Positions 12,373-22,365 of a DNA stretch of 64,000 nucleotides are shown here, piece by piece (within the stretch, counting starts at the first letter, position 1; every line of letters starts with the position of its first letter). A program made the translations under genes and the position numbers. Under the pieces are notes generated by a model that saw only the letters and a program-made list of their open reading frames with translations, was not told the DNA's origin and did no database searches. Origin of the DNA: Parvimonas micra (GTDB lineage Bacteria; Bacillota; Clostridia; Tissierellales; Peptoniphilaceae); assembly GCF_037482165.1 (NCBI RefSeq), contig NZ_CP148048.1, forward strand, positions 1 to 64,000, given 5' to 3'.

Positions 12373-12425
12373 GCCCTTAAATATTGATTTATCCCTTAAA
12401 ATATACAATATTTAAGGGCTTTTTT
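12373..12425 (+). terminator. Long stem with T-run, possible terminator
   Basis: The arms GCCCTTAAATATTG (12373-12386) and CAATATTTAAGGGC (12406-12419) are perfectly complementary over 14 bp and followed by TTTTTT. It is about 600 bp past the preceding stop, so it may block read-through into the protease gene. The remaining 12426-12699 is AT-rich and shows a TATACT box at 12630-12635 but no convincing -35 element. Confidence 0.7.
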
Positions 12426-12699
12426 ACATTGAAGATTTATGTCCGATGTATTCATATATTAAGACTTTTATATTTTTTAGTAAGGAATAATGATTAAGTA
12501 AATAAGGTTGGATAATAAATTTTAAAAAAATGCTCCTTTTTTATTGTGTTTTTAGAAATATTTTTTAAATTTTATCACGTCTTCGGAAATATTACTTTAA
12601 ATAGTATATACAAAACTAAATAAATATGTTATACTGATAAAGTAGTATATTTTATACTCAAGAAATTTATTTATTTTTACGTTTAAGGAGGATTTTTCT

Positions 12700-15600
12700 A
12701 TGAAGAAAAGATTTTTGACTCTGCTATTAACGTTTTCATTATTATTAGGAAGCACAAGCACTCTTTTTGCTAATGAAAAAGTTAATACAGCTCCAAAAAT
12801 TACAAAAACTGAAAATAAGTTTAAAGGCGACGAAAACGAAGAAAAAACTTATATTGTAGTTTTAAAAGAGGATTCTAAAGTAGATTTTGAGAGCTTAAAG
12901 ACAGCAGAAGGAAAGAAAGCAAGAGAAGCTAAAAGTAAAGCATTAATCAAAGCTTTTAAAGATGAGCTTGCTAAAGCTGAAATAGGTTATGAAGCATATT
13001 ATGAATATGACTTATTATTTGCTGGAATTGCCTTAAAAACTAAGGTTAAAAATATTAAAACAATTTCAAAAATGAATTCTGTTGAATCCGTTGAAGTTTC
13101 AAATGAATATTTAAAACCTACAGTTAAAGAATCTAATAAAGAATTTAATTCTAAGAGAAGAACAAGAAGTTTAGATTCAAACAATCTAATGAAAGTTACA
13201 GACGAACTTAGAAAGAAATATAATGGTCAAGGTCGTGTTGTATCTGTATTAGACACAGGTGTTGATATAAATCATGATATCTTAAGAGTTACAGATGTTT
13301 CAAAAGGAAAATATCCAACTAAAGCGTCTATGGATGATAAGATGAAAGAAGCTGGAATTAGTTATGGTAGCTGGAGAACTGACAAAGTTGTTTATGCTCA
13401 TAATTACAGCACAAACGGAAAAAATGTAAAAGAAGAAATCAGAGAAGAATCTCACGGTATGCATGTTTCCGGTATTTCAGTAGGTAATCCTAAAAATGAA
13501 GCTGAATTTAATAAAGAAGATGGAACAACTAAAAAAGAAAGAATTATAGGTACTGCTCCTGAAGCACAACTTATTTTTATGGGAGTTTTCCAAGGACAAT
13601 CAACATTTACTCATATCTATGCGAAAGCTGTTGAAGACTCTGTAAAACTTGGTGCTGACAGTATTAACTTAAGTTTAGGTGCTCCTAACGGATCTATCGC
13701 ATCTGTTGGTAAAGCTATGGAAAAAGCTATTGCTTATGCAAGAAAAATGGGAGTTATCGTAGCTATCGCAGCTGGTAATGACGGCCATTTTGGTGCATTC
13801 AATGACAAACCTCCTGTTACAAATCCTGACTATGGTACAGTTGGAAGTCCAGGGGTTGCAAAAGACGCTTTGACTGTTGCAGCTATGTATACTGATGTTG
13901 AAAGAGTAAGAACTATAAGTATTGAAGGAGTTAAGGGTGGATTAAAGACAGGTGATTTCTTCCCTGCTTATGATGATGAGGGAGATCCTATTCCTGAACA
14001 AAACTTTATTCCTTCTGGTCAAGATTCACAAAGCTATAATGTAGTTGATGCAGGTCTTGGAAATTCAGAAGCTGACTATAAAGATAAAGAAGTTAAAGAC
14101 AAACTTGTTATTGTAAAAAGAGGTGGAGCTACTTTTGCAGATAAGATTATTATGGCTCACTCTAAAGGTGCAAAAGGTGTTATAATATACAACCACGAAG
14201 ACGGTGGAGATGATATCATCAATATGGCATTTGGAGAACAAATGTCACAAGTAAAGATTCCATCTGTATTTGTTGGAAACACAGCAGGTAAGAAAATTCT
14301 TGCAAATTTAGATAAAAAAGTTAAATTTACAAAACAATTAAGCATTATACCTTATGCTAATGGTGGACAACTAACAGATTTCTCATCTTATGGTTGGGCA
14401 TCTGACGGAACTTTTAAACCTGATATAACTGCTCCAGGTGGACTTATTTATTCTTCAATAAATAATAATAAATATACAACAATGAGTGGTACTTCAATGG
14501 CAACTCCTCATATAGCAGGTGCTGTTGCTCTTATAAGAGAAAGTTTAAGCCAAAGACATCCTGAAATTAAGGGAGAACAAGAATATGATATTCTAAAGGC
14601 AATGATGATGAGTACAGCAGATCCTGTTAAGGAAGCTGGAACTGAAAATTATGTTTCTCCTAGAAAACAAGGTGCTGGTGCTATCAATGTTGAAAAAGCT
14701 ACTTCAAGTGAACTTTATGTATTAGATAGCAATAATAATCCAAAAGTTTGGTTAAATGATGTTGATAGTAAATTTGATATCAAATTAAAAGTTGTAAATA
14801 TTGGAAATGAAGCAAAAACTTTAAAATATAAGACAGTTTTAGGTACTGATGAAAATGATGGTAAAAAATTTGCTTTAAAGACAAGAACTCTTGAAACAAT
14901 TCAAGGGAAAGAAATCACTGTACCTGCAAAGGGTTCAGTAGATGTAACAATAACAGTTGATGCAAGTAAGTTTGAAGAAAAATTAAGTAAACAAATGCCA
15001 AACGGTTACTTCTTAGAAGGCTTTGTATTCTTTGAAGATGCAAAAGACGGAACGAAAGAAGTTAATATAGCATTTAGTGGATTTAAAGGAAAATGGGCAA
15101 ATGTACCTCTTTGGGAAAAACCTATTTATGAATTTGATTTAAACAAAGAATTTCCAATGTATATGTTACAAGGAAATACTTATACAGGAGATGTTACATC
15201 TCTTGTAACTTCTGAAAATAATCCTTATGCAAGAGGAAAACAATGGAATGACGGTAAAGGAACACAATATAATTTTGTTGGAAGCAAGGGAGAAATTCCT
15301 TTAGGTTTCGATGCTGGTAATTTCAAATTTTCAAAAGAAAACTTGGCAATCTCTCCAAATGGAGATAATAATAAAGACTTTGTTGCATTCAAAGGTGTGT
15401 TCTATAGAAATGCGCAATATATAAAAGCTAGTGTTTACGATGAAAAGGGAAATCTTGTTTATGAAAATGGCTCAGGTTATGCATATAAAAATAGTGATAA
15501 CTACAGTGCAGATGCTTCAAGATCAAACTATGTAAATCAAACTTATTGGGCTGGAACAACAACTGATGGCAAAGCTCTTCAAGAAGAAAAGTACAAATAT

Positions 15601-17538
15601 GTTATAAGTGCTAACTCTGAAACAGGTGGTTCTGCTTTTGCTGAACAAAAAACAGAATTTGAAGTAAAAGTTGACGTTACTGCTCCAAAGATTGCTAAAC
15701 CTAAGGTTGAAGGAAATATCTATAAACCAGAAATTACAGATAATCTAAGTGGTGTTGAAGAAACATTCTTAAGATATATTGATAAAGATGGAAAAACTCA
15801 ATGGATTACTGCTAAAGATGATGGTACTTTTGAAATTCCTGAAGGAATAGATCATAAGAATATTTATATTCATACTTTTGACCATGCAGGAAATATCGCA
15901 TCACTTAATTTAGATGGCTCAGAATATGGTGCACCTGAACAACAACCAGAAGATTTAGGAGCAAATATTAAGCCAGTATTTAGAGTAACAAATTATCAAG
16001 ACTTTGAAGGAAAACATATAGAAGGTTCTGAAAAACTTAATATGTTCCCAATTGAAATTAATTGGAGAGAAAAAGTTTGGATTAACTCTAATGGACAAGG
16101 TTGGAATTCTATGAGTGCATTTAACTATGTTAATGGATTACTAAATGTTACTCCAGGAAGTCATGAATTCTATATAGACCAAATTCCTGATGTTTATGAA
16201 CCTTTGAAAGAACAATCAAAGACTGTTAAGGTTGAAAAAGGTAAAGAAGCAGAAGTTGTTTTTGAAACAAAACAAAAAGAAGAAAAGATTCCAAAGGGAT
16301 TTGGAGAAGTTAATATCAGATTACAAATAAACGACTATTCTGATAATTATATGGGACCAGGCGCTACTTATGTAATCAAAGATAAAGACGGAAAAGAAAT
16401 TAATAGAGATACTTTAAAAACATATACTAAACTATATGAAACTGCAGTAAAAGATAAAAATGGAAAACTAACAGGACTTAATTTCTTTAAAGATTTAATG
16501 ACTATTTTACCTGTTGGAGAATATACTGTAGAAATTAAAACAAAAGATGATTCTCTAAAATTTGAAACAACTTCAATTAAATTTACAGTTGAAGAAAACA
16601 AACCAAAGAGAGTAGTTTTCAAAACACAAGAAACTATCAATGATATTGTAAATATTTCCTTTGAAGGTTTAGATAAACTTCCTGAAGGAATCAAAGTAAC
16701 TCTTGAAAATCTTGAAACTAAAGAAAAAATTGCTCTAAAAGAAAGTAAATTTAATAAAAAAGTATTCTATGGAGATATTCCAAATGGTAAATACAAAGTT
16801 ACAATAAAAGTTCCAGAAGGATACAAAGTTGATAGAGATTCATTTGATATTACAGTTAATAATGCTAAAGTTAAAGAAATTGTAAATATTAATAAGTTAG
16901 TAACATTAACAGACAAAAACAAGAAAGTTACAGTTTCAAGTTTTGATTTAAAAGAAGATTGGACTTTAGTTGCTGAAGTTAAGGATAAAAATTCAGTTGA
17001 AAAACTAAAAGATTCTGAAGCTGATTTATACGACATTTACTTCCTTGATAAAAATGGTCAAAAGATTAAATTACCTAAGGGAGAATATAATGTTTCTATA
17101 GTAAAGGCTGAAGGAAAGACTGCAAAAGATGTTTACTATGTAAATGAAAAAGGCGAACTCGATGCAGAAAAATTTAAAATTAAACAAGACGATAAAAATG
17201 TAACATTTACAACAACTCACTTCTCAGGTTATGCAGTTGATTACGGTAAGATTAATCAAGATCCACAAAAACCAGAAGACCCACAAAAACCAGAAGATCC
17301 TCAAAATCCAAATCCTAACCCAGGACAACCAGGACAACCGGGAGATGATAATAATCAAAAACCTGGACAAGATGGAAATAACCCAACAAATCCACCTAAA
17401 GATAATAGTAGAAAGGGTTCTAAGAAAAAAGGACTTGTTAAGACAAATCTTGATTCTAAAGTTTTAGGACTTGTTGTAGTTGCAATTGGCTCTTTGGGAA
17501 TGACAGTAGTTGTAGGTAAAAAAAGAAAAAATAAATAG
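12700..17538 (+). CDS. Cell-envelope S8 (subtilisin-like) serine protease
   Basis: This 1612-residue secreted protease resembles the lactocepin and C5a-peptidase type. A signal peptide (MKKRFLTLLLTFSLLLGSTS) is followed by a propeptide-like region. The S8 catalytic triad is intact: Asp185 in VLDTGVDINHD, His252 in ESHGMHVSGI, and Ser599 in SGTSMATPHIAGA, with oxyanion Asn360 in AAGNDG. A protease-associated domain is inserted around residues 440-540. Several Ig or Fn3-like modules follow, then a Pro/Gln/Asp-rich wall-spanning stretch and a hydrophobic helix with a KKRKNK tail. The expected LPXTG is replaced by LVKTN. The ATG follows AAGGAGGATTTTTCT. It probably degrades host or nutrient proteins at the surface. 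Confidence 0.95.
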   Translation: MKKRFLTLLLTFSLLLGSTSTLFANEKVNTAPKITKTENKFKGDENEEKTYIVVLKEDSKVDFESLKTAEGKKAREAKSKALIKAFKDELAKAEIGYEAYYEYDLLFAGIALKTKVKNIKTISKMNSVESVEVSNEYLKPTVKESNKEFNSKRRTRSLDSNNLMKVTDELRKKYNGQGRVVSVLDTGVDINHDILRVTDVSKGKYPTKASMDDKMKEAGISYGSWRTDKVVYAHNYSTNGKNVKEEIREESHGMHVSGISVGNPKNEAEFNKEDGTTKKERIIGTAPEAQLIFMGVFQGQSTFTHIYAKAVEDSVKLGADSINLSLGAPNGSIASVGKAMEKAIAYARKMGVIVAIAAGNDGHFGAFNDKPPVTNPDYGTVGSPGVAKDALTVAAMYTDVERVRTISIEGVKGGLKTGDFFPAYDDEGDPIPEQNFIPSGQDSQSYNVVDAGLGNSEADYKDKEVKDKLVIVKRGGATFADKIIMAHSKGAKGVIIYNHEDGGDDIINMAFGEQMSQVKIPSVFVGNTAGKKILANLDKKVKFTKQLSIIPYANGGQLTDFSSYGWASDGTFKPDITAPGGLIYSSINNNKYTTMSGTSMATPHIAGAVALIRESLSQRHPEIKGEQEYDILKAMMMSTADPVKEAGTENYVSPRKQGAGAINVEKATSSELYVLDSNNNPKVWLNDVDSKFDIKLKVVNIGNEAKTLKYKTVLGTDENDGKKFALKTRTLETIQGKEITVPAKGSVDVTITVDASKFEEKLSKQMPNGYFLEGFVFFEDAKDGTKEVNIAFSGFKGKWANVPLWEKPIYEFDLNKEFPMYMLQGNTYTGDVTSLVTSENNPYARGKQWNDGKGTQYNFVGSKGEIPLGFDAGNFKFSKENLAISPNGDNNKDFVAFKGVFYRNAQYIKASVYDEKGNLVYENGSGYAYKNSDNYSADASRSNYVNQTYWAGTTTDGKALQEEKYKYVISANSETGGSAFAEQKTEFEVKVDVTAPKIAKPKVEGNIYKPEITDNLSGVEETFLRYIDKDGKTQWITAKDDGTFEIPEGIDHKNIYIHTFDHAGNIASLNLDGSEYGAPEQQPEDLGANIKPVFRVTNYQDFEGKHIEGSEKLNMFPIEINWREKVWINSNGQGWNSMSAFNYVNGLLNVTPGSHEFYIDQIPDVYEPLKEQSKTVKVEKGKEAEVVFETKQKEEKIPKGFGEVNIRLQINDYSDNYMGPGATYVIKDKDGKEINRDTLKTYTKLYETAVKDKNGKLTGLNFFKDLMTILPVGEYTVEIKTKDDSLKFETTSIKFTVEENKPKRVVFKTQETINDIVNISFEGLDKLPEGIKVTLENLETKEKIALKESKFNKKVFYGDIPNGKYKVTIKVPEGYKVDRDSFDITVNNAKVKEIVNINKLVTLTDKNKKVTVSSFDLKEDWTLVAEVKDKNSVEKLKDSEADLYDIYFLDKNGQKIKLPKGEYNVSIVKAEGKTAKDVYYVNEKGELDAEKFKIKQDDKNVTFTTTHFSGYAVDYGKINQDPQKPEDPQKPEDPQNPNPNPGQPGQPGDDNNQKPGQDGNNPTNPPKDNSRKGSKKKGLVKTNLDSKVLGLVVVAIGSLGMTVVVGKKRKNK

Positions 17539-17551
17539 AAAAAGATAATTT

Positions 17552-17584
17552 AAAAAGTGGTTACAATGTAACCACTTTTTTGTG
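17552..17584 (+). terminator. Rho-independent terminator after the S8 protease
   Basis: A 13-bp perfect stem, AAAAAGTGGTTAC (17552-17564) and GTAACCACTTTTT (17568-17580), has a 3-base loop and T-tract. Confidence 0.93.
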
Positions 17585-17639
17585 TCTTTTTGTAAATATT
17601 TATTAAAGGACTTAAAAATAAAAGGATAAAATAATTATG

Positions 17640-17915
17640 AAAATCTCTTAAAGTCATATTTAATAAGAAAGTTTTACTTTTATGTATCTACGATACATTT
17701 GTTTTACTTGTAAACAAAAGTAGGTCTGACGGAGTCGTTGTATATAAAAATGAAATAACTCACGTCACAATACTTTAAATAGAAATTTTCCTTAACACGT
17801 CATCTCGACCGGAGTGTAACGGAGTGGAGAGATCTCATACTGTTATTTGTTTACAAATAATAGTAAGTCCTGCAAAGGACTAAAAAATAAAGTTATTATG
17901 TAAGTCGTTTAAATG
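17640..17915 (+). repeat. Nested-hairpin dispersed repeat, copy D (rearranged)
   Basis: This copy is rearranged. The ATGTATCTACGATACAT hairpin (17682-17698) comes first, followed by the module TTGTAAACAAAAGTAGGTCT (17709-17728). Then comes the left-arm start CACGTCA (17761), CACGTCATCTCGACCGGAGT, AGAGATCTCA, and the hairpin CTGTTATTTGTTTACAAATAATAG. No right closing arm follows. The flanks at 17641-17680 and 17890-17915 resemble the inner spacer seen in copy H, so 17640-17915 is all repeat-derived. No gene is seen in this gap. Confidence 0.75.
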
Positions 17916-17995
17916 CTTATTTATTAATAAAGTTGCTTATTTCCCAATTTTATATTAAAATATTGTTAATGAAATGAGTTTTTTAAGGAGTTATT

Positions 17996-19132
17996 ATGAT
18001 TTATTTAGATAATGCCGCGACTACAAGAGTTCGCGATGAAGTTATAGATATTATGGTCAAATATTTAAAAGAAAATTATGGAAATCCATCATCTCTTTAC
18101 GATTTTGGATATTCTGTTTCTAAAGATATAAATTCTTGTAGAGAAGTTATAGCAAAATATATAAATTGCAAGGCTGAAGAGGTATTTTTTAACTCCTGTG
18201 CAACAGAAGGAAATAATACTGCAATTTTTGGAGCGATTTCAACTGCAAAGGGGAAAAATATAGTTTCAACGGAGATTGAACACTCCTCTGTTTTTAATGT
18301 CTATAAATTTTTAAAAGAGAAAAAAGAGATTAGATTTTTAAAATTGGATGAATTAGGCTATATCGACATTGAGAGTGTAAAAAATCTCGTAGATGAAAAT
18401 ACTGAAATAGTTTCAATAGCCTATGTTCATAATGAGCTTGGCATTATTCAAGATGTTGAAAGCATTGGAAAAGCTATTAAGGAAAAGAATAAGAAATGTA
18501 TTTTTCATGTTGACTCTGCACAGGCTTTTGGGAAAGTCAATATTGATGTAAAAAAATCCAAGATTGATATTTTAACTTTGAGTGGACATAAAATTCATGC
18601 TCAAAAGGGAATTGGAGCAATCTATGTAAATAAAAATATAAATTTAAGACCTTTTGTTTTAGGTGGAGGTCAGGAAAAAGACTTTAGATCAGGAACTGAA
18701 AATGTTGCTGGAATAATGGGTTTAAAAGTCGCTACCGAATTTATGTATGAAAATCTGGAGAATAGAAAAAAATATTTGGAAAATTTAAGAGATATTTTGA
18801 TTTCAGGTATTTCAAAAATTGAAAATCATAAATTTTTAACTAATAAAGACGGAGTTCCAAATATTGTAACAGTCGCTTTTGAAAATATCAGAAGTGAGGT
18901 GCTTTTACATTTCTTGGAGAGTGAAAAGATTTATATTTCAACAGGATCTGCTTGTAGTAAGGGTAAAAAGAGTAGAACTTTTGATGGAATAGGTCTTGAT
19001 AACAAATATAATGATGGAGTTGTAAGGATTTCTCTTTCCGAGTTTAATACAGAAGAAGAAATTAAAGTTTTTATTGAAAAATTAGAAAAGTATGTAAATG
19101 AAATTAGAATGATTATGAAAAGAGGAAGATAA
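17996..19132 (+). CDS. Cysteine desulfurase (NifS/IscS family), probable ThiI partner
   Basis: This PLP enzyme removes sulfur from cysteine as an enzyme-bound persulfide. The 378-residue protein starts with YLDNAATT. It carries the PLP lysine in LSGHKIHAQKG (Lys199) and the catalytic cysteine in TGSACSKGK (Cys320), followed by the C-terminal VRISLSEFNT. The stop overlaps the start of thiI (TAATG), which points to a dedicated role supplying sulfur for tRNA 4-thiouridine rather than general Fe-S assembly. No iscU or sufU is adjacent. The ATG at 17996 follows AAGGAGTTATT. Confidence 0.95.
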   Translation: MIYLDNAATTRVRDEVIDIMVKYLKENYGNPSSLYDFGYSVSKDINSCREVIAKYINCKAEEVFFNSCATEGNNTAIFGAISTAKGKNIVSTEIEHSSVFNVYKFLKEKKEIRFLKLDELGYIDIESVKNLVDENTEIVSIAYVHNELGIIQDVESIGKAIKEKNKKCIFHVDSAQAFGKVNIDVKKSKIDILTLSGHKIHAQKGIGAIYVNKNINLRPFVLGGGQEKDFRSGTENVAGIMGLKVATEFMYENLENRKKYLENLRDILISGISKIENHKFLTNKDGVPNIVTVAFENIRSEVLLHFLESEKIYISTGSACSKGKKSRTFDGIGLDNKYNDGVVRISLSEFNTEEEIKVFIEKLEKYVNEIRMIMKRGR

Positions 19133-20304
19133 TGGATTATTTAATCAGTGTCAGCTTTGGAGAGCTGACTTTAAAGGGCGATAATAGAAAAGATTTTGAA
19201 AATAGAATAATAAGAAAGATAAAAAAGGCGATAGCGGATTTTGAAGTTGAAGAATTTTACAAAGAGCAGGGAAAAGTCTATATAAAGGCAGATAGAGAGC
19301 TTTTTGATGAAATGATTGAACAAATTAAAAAAGTTTTTGGAATTTTTTATATCTGTGAAGTTTTAAGAACTGAAAAAAAGCTTGAAAATATAAAAGAAGC
19401 TACAAGAGTTTTAGTGAGTGATTTAGGAATAAATGAAGAAAAGACTTTTAAAGTTTTTGTAAATAGAGTTGATAAGAAATTTACTCCAAAATCTCCTGAA
19501 CTTTCAAGAGAGCTTGGAGGAGTTGTACTTAGAAATTTTGGAAATCTTTTAAAGGTTGATGTTCATAATCCACAAATGCCGATTTTCGTAGATGTTAAAG
19601 AATATGTTTATGTTTATGTAAAGAGATATAAGGGCTTTGGTGGGCTTCCAATAGGCTCAAGTGGAAGAGGACTTTTGCTTCTTTCAGGTGGAATCGACAG
19701 CCCCGTTGCTGGTTTTGTCATGGGTAAAAGAGGTATGGAAATTGGTGCAATACATTTTCATTCCTATCCTTTTACAAGTGAAAGAGGAGAGGAAAAAGTT
19801 AAAGACCTTGCGAAAATCCTTTCAAATTATGTTGGAAAATTCACAATGACAAGCATAAATCTTTTACCTATTCAAAAGGAAATTGCAAGTAAATGCCCTG
19901 AAAAAGAAATTACTATTCTAGGTAGAATTTTTATGATGAAAATTGCAGAAAAACTTGCGATTAAACAAAATTATCATGCACTAATTACAGGAGAAAGTCT
20001 TGGACAGGTTGCAAGTCAAACTATTCAAGGAATTACAGTTGTGGATAAATCTACTGAAATTTCAATTTTAAGACCTTTAATTGCAATGGATAAAACTGAA
20101 ATCATTGACATTGCAAGAACGATTGACACTTATGAAACAAGTATCTTACCTTTTGAGGACTGTTGTACTGTGTTCTTGCCAAAACATCCGGTAACAAAGC
20201 CAAAGATTGAAGATATAAATAATAGTTTAGCTCTTTTAGAAGTTGATAAACTTATTGATGAAGCATTGGCAAATAAGAAAGTGTATGAAATAAACGAACT
20301 ATAA
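19132..20304 (+). CDS. thiI: tRNA 4-thiouridine synthase ThiI
   Basis: ThiI adenylates U8 of tRNA and inserts sulfur. The 390-residue protein has a ferredoxin-like N-terminus, a THUMP domain (about 60-165), and the PP-loop motif LLLLSGGIDSPVAG near residues 177-190. A conserved cysteine lies in EDCCTVFLPKHPVT. There is no C-terminal rhodanese domain, so it is the short type common outside enterobacteria, which fits the cotranscribed cysteine desulfurase. Translation is coupled to the upstream gene by a one-base overlap. Confidence 0.97.
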   Translation: MDYLISVSFGELTLKGDNRKDFENRIIRKIKKAIADFEVEEFYKEQGKVYIKADRELFDEMIEQIKKVFGIFYICEVLRTEKKLENIKEATRVLVSDLGINEEKTFKVFVNRVDKKFTPKSPELSRELGGVVLRNFGNLLKVDVHNPQMPIFVDVKEYVYVYVKRYKGFGGLPIGSSGRGLLLLSGGIDSPVAGFVMGKRGMEIGAIHFHSYPFTSERGEEKVKDLAKILSNYVGKFTMTSINLLPIQKEIASKCPEKEITILGRIFMMKIAEKLAIKQNYHALITGESLGQVASQTIQGITVVDKSTEISILRPLIAMDKTEIIDIARTIDTYETSILPFEDCCTVFLPKHPVTKPKIEDINNSLALLEVDKLIDEALANKKVYEINEL

Positions 20305-20415
20305 TATAGAAGAATTTTATATACAATTATGTGAATAGCTTTATTAAGGATTTGAACTAAAATAGTGTTTTTTAAGAATAATTTCAGATAATATTAAGTA
20401 AATTAATTTAATCAC

Positions 20416-20444
20416 TTTACTTTTTATTAGAAATGTATTACTAT
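20416..20444 (+). promoter_or_regulatory. Promoter of lipoprotein cassette 1
   Basis: TTTACT, 17 bp, then TACTAT. The same -35, spacing and -10 recur before all six lipoprotein genes in this cluster. Confidence 0.75.
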
Positions 20445-20474
20445 ATAGTTATACATTTATTAAGGAGGTGTATT

Positions 20475-21272
20475 ATGAAAAAAATACAAAAAATAATGAT
20501 GGCTCTTGCTCTTTGTTCAATTTCTATTGGAGCGGTTGCTTGTTCATCTAGTAAGATAAGCAATGAAGACCTTGTTAAAAAAGTTAATGAAGCTACAAAA
20601 TCAGTAACAAGTTTAAAATCTAAAAATGCAAGTACAGTAAGTATAGATGTTAATAGTAAAAAAGTAACAACTAAATTTGATTTAGAAACTGAAATGACTA
20701 AAGAACCATCAGTGGTAAAAATTAGTGGAAAGTCTGAAACTTCCGGAAATACTGTTATTAATAATCAGTATATTACTACAGATACTTATTATTTTCAAAA
20801 TAATTATAATAAACAGTGGTATAATCTTAAAGAAGAAAGTACTAGAAAATTATATGATGGTCAAAAAAATTCAGCTGATTATGCAAATATAGTTGAACTT
20901 TTGACTGCTTTGGAAAAGAATTTGAAAATAGAACAAAAAGATTCAAACTATGAAGCTACTTACTCAGGAACTGATGATGCAATTAAGGAACCTTTGAAAA
21001 AAGTTATAATAGCTAGTCAACCTACTTCAAAAGGTGTTCTTAATAATGATATAGAATTGGAACAATTTGATGTAAAATTTATAATTGATAAAAAAACATT
21101 TAACCCAACAGAATTTAATATAAAAACTAAATTTAAAGTTCTTGTTGCAAAACAAACATTAAATATAGATGTAGATTTTAATATTAAATATTCTGATGTA
21201 AATGGTGTTAAAGAAATAACTATTCCTGATGAAGTTAAAAATTCTCAAGAATGGAATAACAAAAAAAATTAA
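20475..21272 (+). CDS. Lipoprotein, tandem paralog 1
   Basis: This is the first of six tandem paralogs. The start at 20475 was chosen because AAGGAGGTG lies 7 bp upstream and the protein then begins with a clean lipoprotein signal (MKKIQKIMMALALCS) ending in AVAC, lipidated Cys23. The mature 243-residue domain has VKKVNEATKSVTSLKSKN, a mid-domain WYNLKEES, SNYEATYSGTDD, and KKTFNPTEFNIKTK, and ends with ITIPDEVKNSQEW. It resembles DUF6612 or LppX/LolA-like lipoproteins that may shield a lipid. That assignment is tentative and the function is unknown. Confidence 0.88.
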   Translation: MKKIQKIMMALALCSISIGAVACSSSKISNEDLVKKVNEATKSVTSLKSKNASTVSIDVNSKKVTTKFDLETEMTKEPSVVKISGKSETSGNTVINNQYITTDTYYFQNNYNKQWYNLKEESTRKLYDGQKNSADYANIVELLTALEKNLKIEQKDSNYEATYSGTDDAIKEPLKKVIIASQPTSKGVLNNDIELEQFDVKFIIDKKTFNPTEFNIKTKFKVLVAKQTLNIDVDFNIKYSDVNGVKEITIPDEVKNSQEWNNKKN

Positions 21273-21285
21273 ATATAAAAAATTT

Positions 21286-21322
21286 TTAATACAGATAAGC
21301 TCTAGTTTGTCTGTATTTTTTT
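21286..21322 (+). terminator. Terminator of lipoprotein cassette 1
   Basis: AATACAGATAAGC pairs with GTTTGTCTGTATT around a TCTA loop, followed by a T-run. The stem sequence is related to those after paralogs 2, 3 and 4. Confidence 0.85.
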
Positions 21323-21341
21323 ACGAAATTTATTTTAAGTC

Positions 21342-21370
21342 TTTACATTTTTAAAAAAATATATTACTAT
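21342..21370 (+). promoter_or_regulatory. Promoter of lipoprotein cassette 2
   Basis: TTTACA, 17 bp, TACTAT. The following TATAGTTGTACATTT is also shared with cassettes 4 and 5. Confidence 0.75.
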
Positions 21371-21401
21371 ATAGTTGTACATTTTATTTAGGAGGTATAA
21401 T

Positions 21402-22247
21402 ATGAAAAAAATAAAAAGAATTTTAATGGCATTAGCTATTTGTTCACTTTCTATAGTTGCAGTAGGATGTTCTTCTGATGAAAAGAAAAATACTACTAAC
21501 AATACGAATGAAACAAAAGAAACAAAATCTGAAAAATTATCAAATGAGGAAATTGTAAAGAAGATAAATGAAGCTACAAAAGAAATTAAGAGCTCAAAAA
21601 TACAAGCTGAAAATAAGATGGTTATGAATTTAGCCGGTAACAAAACAGAAACAGCTATAAATATGAATATGGAAACAAGCTCTGATCCTGTTGTTGTTAA
21701 AATGAGTGGCTCAATGAATGCAATGGGACAACAAGTTAGCTTAGATATGTATTTTACAGAAGATGCTGTTTATTCTAAAAATGTTATAACAAAAGAATGG
21801 GTTAAGATTACAGATCCATCAATGAGAAAAACAATGGAAGCTCAAAAAAATGCTTCAAATATGGATCAAATGTTAAGTATTATGGATTCTGTTCAAAAAA
21901 ATCTAAAAATTGAAGATAAAGGTTCAGAATATGAAATTTCTTACTCAGGAAATGATGAATCAGTTAAGGAAGCATTGAAAGAAGCTATAGCTAAGAGCCA
22001 ACCAAACTTAAAAAATTATATGCAAAATGTAAGTATTGAAAAATTTGATTTCTTCTATAAGGTTGATAAAAGTACATTTATGCCAAAAGAATATTCAATG
22101 AAAACTGTTATAAAAATTTCTCAAGGTGAAAAAGAAATGTCTTTTGATATGGATTTAAAAGCAACACTATCAGATATCAATAAGGTTGCTCCAATTACAT
22201 TACCTGATGAAGTTAAAAATGCAAAAGAAATGAAAACTAATCAATAA
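21402..22247 (+). CDS. Lipoprotein, tandem paralog 2
   Basis: The start at 21402 follows AGGAGGTATAAT and gives a lipoprotein signal ending in AVGC (Cys23). A Thr/Asn/Lys/Glu-rich linker follows, then the shared domain: EEIVKKINEATKEIKSSK, MYFTEDAVYSKN, WVKITDPSMRK, SEYEISYSGNDE, DKSTFMPKEYS, and the end LPDEVKNAKEM. The central helix is rich in Met. It is most similar by eye to paralog 3. It has its own promoter and terminator, so it can be expressed independently of its neighbours. Confidence 0.88.
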   Translation: MKKIKRILMALAICSLSIVAVGCSSDEKKNTTNNTNETKETKSEKLSNEEIVKKINEATKEIKSSKIQAENKMVMNLAGNKTETAINMNMETSSDPVVVKMSGSMNAMGQQVSLDMYFTEDAVYSKNVITKEWVKITDPSMRKTMEAQKNASNMDQMLSIMDSVQKNLKIEDKGSEYEISYSGNDESVKEALKEAIAKSQPNLKNYMQNVSIEKFDFFYKVDKSTFMPKEYSMKTVIKISQGEKEMSFDMDLKATLSDINKVAPITLPDEVKNAKEMKTNQ

Positions 22248-22257
22248 TTAAAAAATT

Positions 22258-22292
22258 AATGCAGATAAACTCGTGTTTATCTGCATTTTTTA
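22258..22292 (+). terminator. Terminator of lipoprotein cassette 2
   Basis: AATGCAGATAAAC and GTTTATCTGCATT form a 13-bp stem with a TCGT loop and T-tract. Confidence 0.92.
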
Positions 22293-22308
22293 TGCAATAT
22301 TTTAAGTC

Positions 22309-22337
22309 TTTACTTTTTTAAAAAAATATATTACTAT
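22309..22337 (+). promoter_or_regulatory. Promoter of lipoprotein cassette 3
   Basis: TTTACT, 17 bp, TACTAT, as in the other cassettes. The promoter of this interrupted gene is intact. Confidence 0.72.
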
Positions 22338-22365
22338 ATAGCTAGATATTTATTTAGGAGGAGTT

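Noticed and set aside
17231-17467. Lys/Ile-rich ORF in the protease 3' end
   Set aside because: It is an alternate frame of the Pro/Gln-rich wall-spanning region.
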